From: Bacteroidota bacterium
Lineage (GTDB): Bacteria > Bacteroidota > Bacteroidia > Bacteroidales > UBA1402
Length of the DNA: 5,382 bases
Direction of reading: 5' to 3'
NCBI GenBank assembly: GCA_030706285.1
Contig: JAUZOU010000222.1
Location: forward strand, 1-5,382
The position numbers were made by a program, and so were the translations under genes. Shown here piece by piece: positions 1 through 5,382 of the stretch. Position 1 is the first letter of the stretch; every line of letters starts with the position of its first letter. Under the pieces are notes generated by a model. The model did not search any database, was not told the origin of the DNA, and saw only the letters and a list, made by a program, of their open reading frames with translations.

Positions 1-309
1 GTCAATTTCGACATGAGCCGGTATGGAATTGATTTTGTTGCGTCTCCTCGTCATGCCGACGGATTGGTGATTACCGGACCGTTGAGCGAGAATATGGCTG
101 AACCGCTGGAACGTTGTTATCAGGCGGTTCCGAGTCCGAAGCTGCTGATTCTGGTTGGCGTGGATGCCATTAGTGGCGGTATCTTTGCCGGCAGTCCGGC
201 GTTGGACCGTTCTTTCTTATCCCGGCACCCTATCGATCTGTACGTTCCTGGAAACCCTGTCCATCCGTTAACGTTTATCAATGGCATTCTGTCCTTGCTG
301 AGAAAGTAA
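1..309 (+). CDS. NuoB/HyfI-like small subunit of a group 4 hydrogenase-related membrane complex (5' partial)
   Basis: This is the C-terminal ~102 residues of a protein of the NADH:ubiquinone oxidoreductase 20-kDa family (NuoB, HyfI/HycG, EchC). The frame is open from base 1 (V-N-F-D before the internal Met at 13), so the gene starts left of the window. Recognisable family blocks are RYGIDFVASPRHADGLVITG (14-16 residues after the edge onward), a GxxxxSGGIF block around codons 160-186, and a DLYVPGNPxHP block near 235-267. In E. coli HyfI the last two blocks carry Fe-S ligand cysteines (GACG and PGCPPTP). Here they read GVDA (Asp at 163-165) and PGNP (Asn at 253-255). The N-terminal CxxC part is out of view. 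In this family the subunit bridges the catalytic large subunit to the membrane arm and is often the last gene of its operon, which fits the gene order here. The family call is firm. Whether the complex is a true [NiFe] hydrogenase or an Ehr-type relative cannot be seen. Confidence 0.85.
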   Translation, partial: VNFDMSRYGIDFVASPRHADGLVITGPLSENMAEPLERCYQAVPSPKLLILVGVDAISGGIFAGSPALDRSFLSRHPIDLYVPGNPVHPLTFINGILSLLRK

Positions 310-322
310 TTTTATATCTTTG
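295..322 (+). promoter_or_regulatory. Bacteroidota-type promoter for the esterase-YhcH gene
   Basis: TATCTTTG at 315-322 matches the Bacteroidota -7 consensus TAnnTTTG exactly. A TTG at 295-297, 17 bases upstream, is a plausible -33 element. Transcription would start near 327-330, leaving a short, AT-rich leader of under 20 bases before the ATG at 346, with no Shine-Dalgarno sequence. The match is by eye and the -33 box lies inside the end of the preceding gene. Confidence 0.55.
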
Positions 323-335
323 CCGGGTATAAAAT
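309..335. repeat. Perfect 8-bp inverted repeat across the promoter -7 box
   Basis: ATTTTATA at 309-316 is mirrored exactly by TATAAAAT at 328-335, with an 11-base spacer (317-327). The repeat begins at the last base of the upstream stop codon and brackets the -7 promoter box. No T-tract follows and the arms hold no G or C, so it is a poor terminator. It could be an operator, or chance in an AT-rich gap. Confidence 0.4.
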
Positions 336-345
336 CGAATGGCTC

Positions 346-1569
346 ATGTCAAAAACCTTATTTCTCAGTTTATTTCTACTCGCGGCCAGCTTCATTCAAG
401 CCGCGGTCAGTCCTGTCAGAGTAGCCTGCGTCGGTAACAGCATTACCTACGGTGCCGGCATCAAGGATCGTGCAAAAGATAGTTATCCTGCCGTACTTGG
501 CCGCTTACTGGGCGATCAGTTCCAGGTGAAAAATTTCGGATTCAGTGCCAGAACGTTACTGAACAAAGGTGATCATCCCTATATGAAGGAGAAGATGTTT
601 CAGGATGCGTTGACTTTTCAGCCGGATATTGTCATCATTAAGATGGGCACCAACGACACAAAACCTGGAAACTGGCAGTATCAGTCCGAGTTCAAACAAG
701 ACCTGACAACCATGGTGTCCAGCTTCCAAGCCCTGACTTCCCATCCCCGGGTCTATTTGTGTTACCCTGCTACGGCTTATACCATTCAATGGGGCATCAA
801 CGACAGCATCATCGTGCATGGGGTTATCCCTTATATCAACGATGTCGCCAGGGAGAAAAAACTGAGTATTATTGATCTCCACCAGGCGACGGCCGGTATG
901 CCCGAAAACTTTCCCGACAAGATTCATCCGAACCCGGCCGGAGCCCGCGTCATGGCTGCCGTTGTTTGTCAGGCTATCCTGAAAGACACGATGTTGGCGA
1001 ATGAGTGCAAACAGGCCAAACAATGGCTGAAAAGCCGTATCTGGGCTAACGGCATGAAGCTGAAAGCAGCTGCTTCGGTCAATGCCGTTGAATTTCAGCG
1101 GGAATACCGGATAAACAAAGTTTACTGGGACAAAGTCTTTACCTGGCTAAGAGACAATGATCCTCAGACCGTGGCTATTGGTAAATATGTCCTGGATAGT
1201 GATAATGTGACGGTGACTGTCACTGAAGGTCCTTCTGTCCGGGCTTTTGATCAAACAAAATGGGAAGATCATCAGACATATGTCGATCTGCAATACATCG
1301 CGAAAGGTAAGGAAAAGATGGGTGTCGCTCCGTTAGCAAAAATCAAACAAACAGTGACACCCTATAATGCGAAGAAAGATGTCGGATTTTACAAGCCGGA
1401 AGAGGCGGACTGCCGTTATGTGGTAGACAGGCCAGGTACGTTTCTGCTGTTTTTTCCATCCGATGCGCACCGGCCGAACATTCAGGTGAACGGTTACTCG
1501 TCGGTGCGTAAGATTGTCTTTAAGGTTCGTTCCTGTTGGGATGTCCTGGCAACGTTACGGCAGGAATAG
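346..1569 (+). CDS. Exported SGNH/GDSL esterase fused to a YhcH/YjgK/YiaL (TabA-like) domain
   Basis: This is a 407-residue two-domain protein. Residues 1-20 form a signal peptide (short basic start, hydrophobic core, likely cleavage after SFIQAA). Residues 24-212 are an SGNH hydrolase of the Lipase_GDSL_2 type: block I GNSIT with nucleophile Ser32, block II NFGFS with Gly65, block III GTND with Asn103, and block V DKIH with Asp191 and His194. All catalytic positions are present. Residues ~225-395 match the YhcH/YjgK/YiaL cupin-like family (DUF386): WEDHQTYVDLQY at 316-327 and FFPSDAHRP at 369-377, containing the family's conserved Glu317, His319 and His375. Relatives of domain one deacetylate O-acetylated sugars. 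Stand-alone YhcH sits in the E. coli sialic acid (nan) gene cluster and is cytoplasmic. I infer a periplasmic carbohydrate esterase with a sugar-handling second domain; the substrate is unknown. The ATG at 346 is chosen because it gives an intact signal peptide and follows a promoter box. No Shine-Dalgarno is present. Confidence 0.9.
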   Translation: MSKTLFLSLFLLAASFIQAAVSPVRVACVGNSITYGAGIKDRAKDSYPAVLGRLLGDQFQVKNFGFSARTLLNKGDHPYMKEKMFQDALTFQPDIVIIKMGTNDTKPGNWQYQSEFKQDLTTMVSSFQALTSHPRVYLCYPATAYTIQWGINDSIIVHGVIPYINDVAREKKLSIIDLHQATAGMPENFPDKIHPNPAGARVMAAVVCQAILKDTMLANECKQAKQWLKSRIWANGMKLKAAASVNAVEFQREYRINKVYWDKVFTWLRDNDPQTVAIGKYVLDSDNVTVTVTEGPSVRAFDQTKWEDHQTYVDLQYIAKGKEKMGVAPLAKIKQTVTPYNAKKDVGFYKPEEADCRYVVDRPGTFLLFFPSDAHRPNIQVNGYSSVRKIVFKVRSCWDVLATLRQE

Positions 1570-1657
1570 CCGCCGGTGACATGGTGGGGTGAAACCAGTT
1601 TAACGGGACCGGAACAAGAGAAGCGACCTTTTTTTACGGAATTAATTAGTCTATAGG

Positions 1658-1693
1658 GCCATCTGAAATGATCATTCAGGTGGCTTTTCTTTT
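1658..1693 (+). terminator. Rho-independent terminator after the esterase-YhcH gene
   Basis: A 10-bp stem is formed by GCCATCTGAA (1658-1667) and TTCAGGTGGC (1675-1684), with one G-T wobble and a 7-base loop (1668-1674). It is followed directly by TTTTCTTTT (1685-1693). It lies 88 bases after the stop codon at 1569 and points the right way to end that transcript. The opposite strand has no T-tract, so it works in one direction only. Confidence 0.85.
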
Positions 1694-1727
1694 GATGTTT
1701 TTAAACACGAAAAAATAAGTATTAAAA

Positions 1728-1770
1728 TTTCTGAAATCTGTGTGTAAAATACATTTATTGTGTAAATTCG
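1728..1770 (+). promoter_or_regulatory. Candidate promoter region for the pyrophosphatase gene
   Basis: The very AT-rich stretch between the terminator and the ATG at 1804 must hold the promoter for the next gene. Two near matches to TAnnTTTG are visible: TACATTTA at 1750-1757 and TAAATTCG at 1763-1770, each one base off. A TTCTG at 1729-1733 could be the -33 element of the first. Neither is exact, so the position is tentative. Apart from this and the terminator I see nothing else in 1570-1803. Confidence 0.3.
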
Positions 1771-1803
1771 GGCAATTTTTTTTCAACCCTAAATCATATT
1801 TCC

Positions 1804-4200
1804 ATGAATCATTTTATCAAATATTTATTGTCGACGTGTGCCTTGTTCGCCGTGTCTGCAAGCATGAAGGCCAGTGAGGCAAATCTGGCGATTCCTGACC
1901 TGCATCAGGGTACATATCATCTGTTTGGAGGGACTGTCTCTTCCTGGAATTTCCTATTTTACGGTGCTTTGATCATTTTAGGAACGCTATTTTTCAGTTT
2001 GTTTCTGTTCCATCAGATTAAAAAATTGCAGGCTCATGAATCGATGCTCAAGGTCGCATCCATTATCTATGAAACCTGTAAAACATATTTGCTTCAGCAA
2101 GGAAAATTTTTATTAATGCTGTTTTGCATCATCGGTGCCATATTCTGTGTGTATTTCTTTGGCCTAATCGGCCAGTCTGTTTCAGTCGTGCTCCGGGTAT
2201 TGCTTTTTTCCATCATCGGTATGCTGGGATCTTACAGCGTGGCCTGGTATGGTATTCGCGTCAATACCTATGCCAACGCCCGGACAGCTTTTGCTTCTTT
2301 ACGCGGAAAACCGTTTGAAGTTGTTTCCATTCCGTTGCGTGCCGGTATGAGTGTCGGACTGTTCCTGATTTCGTTGGAACTGGTCATGATGGTCACCATT
2401 TTGCTGTTTGTGCCTCGCGAAATTGTCGGCCTTTGCTTTCTTGGCTTTGCCATTGGCGAATCGTTGGGTGCCAGTGCTTTGCGTATAGCCGGAGGCATTT
2501 TTACAAAGATTGCCGATATTGGTTCCGATTTGATGAAGGTGATTTTTAAGGTGAAGGAGGATGATCCCAGAAATCCTGGTGTCATTGCCGATTGTACGGG
2601 TGATAATGCCGGAGACAGTGTCGGTCCGACGGCTGATGGCTTCGAGACCTACGGGGTGACAGGTGTTGCATTGATCACGTTCATCACGTTGGCGGTGCAT
2701 GATCCGGCCATTCAGGCCAAACTGATCGTCTGGATTTTCGGTATGCGCTTTTTGATGGACTTCCTGTCCGGTTGCTCGTTCTTTATCAACCAGGGCATTT
2801 CCAAGGTTATGTACAAGAACAAAAGCGATTTTAACTTTGAAGCCCCGTTGATGCGTCTGATTTGGGTCGCCGCTACCTTGTGCATTTGCTCTGCGTTTTT
2901 CATGAGCCACCTGCTATTGTCTGATCTCAGTGATCCGACAGCCTGGTGGAAACTGGCCATCATCATTTCCTGTGGTATACTGGCCGCCTTATTTATACCG
3001 GAATTTACCAAGATTTTTACCAGTTCCAAGTCTCAGCACGTGCAGGAAATTGTGACCGCATCCCGTGAAGGCGGTGCATCGTTGAACATCCTTTCCGGTG
3101 TCGTGACCGGAAACTTGAGTGCTTTCTGGACTGGCTTATTATTGGCCGGTTTGATGGCAGTCGCTTATTTGACGGCAGGGTTGGGTCTTGATGCATTGCT
3201 CGGCCCTCATACCGCCATCTTTGCCTTTGGCCTGGTTGCGTTCGGTTTGTTGTGCATGGGCCCTGTTACCATCGCTGTGGATAGCTACGGACCGGTAACT
3301 GACAACGCGCAGTCTGTCTATGAACTTTCCCAGATAGAAACCATACCTGACATCAGCCAGGAAATTGAACGGGATTTTGGATTTACACCTGATTTTGAAA
3401 AAGGAAAACATTTTCTGGAAGCCAATGATTCAGCCGGTAATACGTTTAAGGCGACGGCAAAACCTGTCTTGATCGGAACAGCAGTCTGTGGGGCAACGAC
3501 GATGATTTTCTCCATCATTTTGTTGCTTGAAAAGGCTGGATTGATGCACCTGTCGTTGACAGATGCACCTGTCATTCTTGGATTGATTTGTGGTGGTGCC
3601 GTTGTCTACTGGTTCAGCGGTGCATCCATGCTGTCAGTGACAACAGGCGCCTATCGCGCCGTTCAGTACATTAAGCGAACCTTCAACCTGGATAAGAGCG
3701 AAGCAGATCTGGAAGACTCCAAATCGGTTGTCCGGATTTGTACATTATATGCTCAGAAAGGTATGTGGAACATTTTCCTGGCTCTCATTTCTCTTACGTT
3801 GGCATTTGCATTCGTGAACCCGAACTTCTTTGTGGCTTATCTGGTTTCCATTGCTGTCTTTGGTTTGTTCCAGGCCATTTACATGGCTAACGCCGGTGGC
3901 AGTTGGGACAATGCCAAGAAAGTAGTGGAAGTTGATCTGAATGAAAAGAACACACCGCTGCATGAAGCTGCCGTAATCGGAGATACGGTGGGTGATCCGT
4001 TCAAGGACACGTCTTCTGTTTCACTGAACCCGATCATCAAGTTTTCCACCTTGTTTGGCATGTTGGCTACGGAAATTTGTATTGGCATGAAGAGCAATCC
4101 GGCACTGGATTATTCCATGTATGTCTCGATCCCGTTCTTTCTCCTTGGACTGCTCTTTGTCTGGCGATCGTTTTACAAGATGAGAATTCCAAAGGAATAG
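1804..4200 (+). CDS. hppA: Membrane-bound ion-translocating pyrophosphatase, divergent
   Basis: This 798-residue integral membrane enzyme hydrolyses pyrophosphate and couples it to pumping H+ and/or Na+ across the cytoplasmic membrane. The active-site signatures of the family are complete: ADIGSD (237-242), DDPRNP (253-258), GDNAGD (266-271), GPVTDN (496-501), AGGSWDNAKK (697-706) and GDTVGDPFKD (726-735), and the sequence holds many hydrophobic helices from about residue 50 to the C-terminus. The helix-6 glutamate, Glu281, lies three residues after Asp278, as in Thermotoga maritima pyrophosphatase. The GNTxKA region has Lys549, the residue associated with K+ independence, but Ala552 where K+-independent enzymes usually have Thr. 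At 798 residues it is longer than the usual ~670-730: it has a signal-peptide-like N-terminus (1-23) and roughly 16 extra residues in the loop at ~508-544. It may belong to the divergent Na+-regulated H+-pumping group described from Chlorobium limicola, but that is inference. No Shine-Dalgarno is present. The 3' end overlaps the convergent beta-helix gene. Confidence 0.95.
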   Translation: MNHFIKYLLSTCALFAVSASMKASEANLAIPDLHQGTYHLFGGTVSSWNFLFYGALIILGTLFFSLFLFHQIKKLQAHESMLKVASIIYETCKTYLLQQGKFLLMLFCIIGAIFCVYFFGLIGQSVSVVLRVLLFSIIGMLGSYSVAWYGIRVNTYANARTAFASLRGKPFEVVSIPLRAGMSVGLFLISLELVMMVTILLFVPREIVGLCFLGFAIGESLGASALRIAGGIFTKIADIGSDLMKVIFKVKEDDPRNPGVIADCTGDNAGDSVGPTADGFETYGVTGVALITFITLAVHDPAIQAKLIVWIFGMRFLMDFLSGCSFFINQGISKVMYKNKSDFNFEAPLMRLIWVAATLCICSAFFMSHLLLSDLSDPTAWWKLAIIISCGILAALFIPEFTKIFTSSKSQHVQEIVTASREGGASLNILSGVVTGNLSAFWTGLLLAGLMAVAYLTAGLGLDALLGPHTAIFAFGLVAFGLLCMGPVTIAVDSYGPVTDNAQSVYELSQIETIPDISQEIERDFGFTPDFEKGKHFLEANDSAGNTFKATAKPVLIGTAVCGATTMIFSIILLLEKAGLMHLSLTDAPVILGLICGGAVVYWFSGASMLSVTTGAYRAVQYIKRTFNLDKSEADLEDSKSVVRICTLYAQKGMWNIFLALISLTLAFAFVNPNFFVAYLVSIAVFGLFQAIYMANAGGSWDNAKKVVEVDLNEKNTPLHEAAVIGDTVGDPFKDTSSVSLNPIIKFSTLFGMLATEICIGMKSNPALDYSMYVSIPFFLLGLLFVWRSFYKMRIPKE

Positions 4201-5382
4201 GCTGATGGCTGATGTTTCCGATAAACAGATTGTCCTTGAAGATGGTCTGTTGATCTTTGCCCAGGTCGATGCTGGCTGAATCTTTCACATAAAACGTATT
4301 GTGCGTGAATGTGGTTTTTAAAGGCCAGTCACCGCCCCAGGTGTCCATCTTGATCAGGTCTGGGTCGCAGCCTGCCGGCTTTTGGTACACAATGACCGTA
4401 TTGTGATGAATGTCGGTATTCGTAACCGGACCAGTAATGAGAATGGCGGGGGAGAAACCGGCGTGAATACCGCTGGTTCGGACCCCGTCGTTTACGCTTA
4501 AATTGTAGCGTACGACAGAACTGTCATTTCCGATACTGAAAGGCATGCGTTGATTGGAGGGAGAACAAACGAGCAGAAAGCCCCCTTCGTTGTCATGGCT
4601 ATAGTTGTATTGGATGATTGTTCCCACGCAATTGTAGTCACAATCAAATCCTTGAGCATCCCAGGGTGCTTTGTGATCGCTCACTTCGTTGTATTGAATG
4701 ACTGTGTGGTCACAACTCCATGGCCAGATACCGGCAGCTGCTTCCGTGTCAGGCAACAGCCGGGTACAGGCCCGCATGTGGTTATGCTCCACGAGTGCGC
4801 CTTCACATCCTAACGGGACAATCCCGTCACCAGGTACTTTTTCGAGTAAATTGCCCCGGATGACGACATGCAGGTTGGGGAACCAATCTTTACGGTTCCA
4901 GTAATCACTGTTGAAGATGATCCCGTTCCGTTCGGTCCGGCAGATATGGCAGTTTTCGATGAGGAGGTGGTCGAACCTTGATTTGATATCTTTTCCGCCG
5001 TTTACAATCTGGATGCCTTGTCCGCCACCCTGCTTTTTTACAAGACTCCCGTTGACATCGTGGATAAAAAGATCTCTGAGTGTGATGGATGGTAAGGTTC
5101 CGGAATTTTCAGCTTCCACGAGTACACCAGATTGACCGGGAATTCGTGAAGTAGCCGTATTGGTACATTCCAGACCGGCGACCGTTATGCAGGCATTGTT
5201 GTAAAGGAACAGGGCTGCTTTATATTGGCCACCGGCATTGATGCGAGGACTTGAAAGATGGCCTGATTGGCCGTAACAGCCGATGTAGACTGGTGCTGTA
5301 ACACTGCCTGAACCTTGAGGTTTGAGCTGGCCGTCATAGGTGGTTCCTGACTTGAGGAGCAAACTGTCACCGGGCCCCAGGA
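4067..5382 (-). CDS. Right-handed parallel beta-helix protein, carbohydrate-active type (5' partial, 3' end probably truncated)
   Basis: The frame is open through the right edge: before the TTG at 5362 it continues upstream as L-G-P-G-D-S, giving PGDSLLLKSGTTYDG, so that TTG is internal and the true start lies outside. Successive rungs of the beta-helix are visible as repeated short strands ending in Asn: HLLIENCHI, HVVIRGNLL, ALVEHNHM, HTVIQYNEV, TIIQYNYSHDNEGGFLL, SVVRYNLSV, DIHHNTVIV, TTFTHNTFYV, TIFKDNLFIG. The core GIWPWS (4732-4715) and QGFDCDYN to HDNEGGFLL (to about 4571) resembles a group common in Bacteroidota carbohydrate-use loci. It is probably exported and acts on or binds a polysaccharide; lyase or hydrolase activity cannot be assigned. 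After NLFIG (about 4217) the expected closing rungs and the usual DPxF / SPA-like tail are missing. The last ~44 residues are the antisense of hppA, rich in Cys, Arg and Gln, and not helix-like. The stop is at 4067-4069, and no terminator is visible. Confidence 0.8.
   Translation of the reverse strand, partial: LGPGDSLLLKSGTTYDGQLKPQGSGSVTAPVYIGCYGQSGHLSSPRINAGGQYKAALFLYNNACITVAGLECTNTATSRIPGQSGVLVEAENSGTLPSITLRDLFIHDVNGSLVKKQGGGQGIQIVNGGKDIKSRFDHLLIENCHICRTERNGIIFNSDYWNRKDWFPNLHVVIRGNLLEKVPGDGIVPLGCEGALVEHNHMRACTRLLPDTEAAAGIWPWSCDHTVIQYNEVSDHKAPWDAQGFDCDYNCVGTIIQYNYSHDNEGGFLLVCSPSNQRMPFSIGNDSSVVRYNLSVNDGVRTSGIHAGFSPAILITGPVTNTDIHHNTVIVYQKPAGCDPDLIKMDTWGGDWPLKTTFTHNTFYVKDSASIDLGKDQQTIFKDNLFIGNISHQPIPLEFSSCKTIARQRAVQGERTGSRHTWNNPVPDCSSCQYKFP
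4201..4214. repeat. Tandem 7-bp duplication at the hppA/beta-helix junction
   Basis: GCTGATG occurs twice head to tail (4201-4207 and 4208-4214), beginning immediately after the hppA stop codon. It sits where the beta-helix protein loses family-like sequence, so it could be a scar of a rearrangement. A 7-bp tandem pair can also arise by chance or slippage. Confidence 0.6.

Noticed and set aside
556..1023. Open frame of 155 codons on the minus strand
   Set aside because: It lies wholly inside the SGNH domain, has no recognisable domain, and the plus-strand gene keeps all its catalytic motifs, so it is an antisense shadow.
1207..1226. GTGAC/GTCAC inverted repeat in the esterase-YhcH gene
   Set aside because: It arises from codons for an alternating Val-Thr strand in the YhcH domain and needs no other explanation.
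1629..1635. T run upstream of the main terminator as a second terminator
   Set aside because: No convincing GC-rich hairpin precedes it; the clear terminator is at 1658-1693.
2299..2910. Open frame of about 203 codons on the minus strand within hppA
   Set aside because: It covers the conserved pyrophosphatase motifs in antisense; the product is rich in Asn, Gln, His and Arg with no family resemblance.
3543..3573. Direct repeat GATGCACCTGTC at 3543-3554 and 3562-3573
   Set aside because: The 12-bp copies are read in different frames within hppA, so the protein does not require them, but a single pair in 5 kb inside an intact gene is weak evidence for anything beyond chance or old slippage.
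4550..5135. Several plus-strand open frames of 68-87 codons opposite the beta-helix gene
   Set aside because: They overlap each other and the beta-helix rungs in antisense and show no domain or start signal.
5360..5362. TTG at 5362 as the start codon of the beta-helix gene
   Set aside because: The same frame stays open upstream and reads LGPGDS, completing a common PGDxxxLKxGT motif, so the gene is partial at the window edge.
5185..5370. Alternative minus-strand frame overlapping the start of the beta-helix coding region
   Set aside because: It is out of frame with the beta-helix rungs and encodes low-complexity sequence; the helix frame continues through it to the window edge.

Overview
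The window looks like accessory chromosome of an anaerobic member of the Bacteroidota. The evidence is indirect. There are no Shine-Dalgarno sites before the two visible start codons, a TAnnTTTG-type promoter box (TATCTTTG) lies upstream of one gene, GC content is moderate, and the protein types (exported SGNH hydrolase, beta-helix carbohydrate-type protein, group 4 hydrogenase-like small subunit, membrane pyrophosphatase) fit that phylum. No genus can be named from the sequence alone.

Layout: (1) 1-309, + strand: the 3' end of a NuoB/HyfI-like 20-kDa subunit of a group 4 [NiFe]-hydrogenase or complex I-related membrane complex. Both downstream cysteines expected to bind the proximal Fe-S cluster are replaced. 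(2) 346-1569, + strand: an exported two-domain protein fusing an SGNH/GDSL esterase to a YhcH/YjgK/YiaL (DUF386, TabA-like) domain. It has its own promoter-like element in the 36-bp gap and is followed by a clear hairpin-plus-T-tract terminator at 1658-1693. (3) 1804-4200, + strand: a complete but divergent 798-residue membrane-bound ion-translocating pyrophosphatase (hppA). (4) 5382-4067, - strand: a parallel beta-helix protein of carbohydrate-active type. Its 5' end lies beyond the right edge, and its 3' end runs 134 bp antisense into hppA, where family-like sequence stops at about the hppA stop codon.

The genes do not form one pathway. Two of the four (the hydrogenase-like subunit and the pyrophosphatase) belong to ion-coupled membrane energy conservation, and two (the esterase-YhcH fusion and the beta-helix protein) look like glycan-processing proteins. 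The points most worth checking are the cysteine-less small subunit, the exported esterase-YhcH fusion, the non-canonical cation-signature region of the pyrophosphatase, and the apparent truncation of the beta-helix gene at the junction with hppA. I see no RNA genes, CRISPR arrays, transposases or attachment sites.
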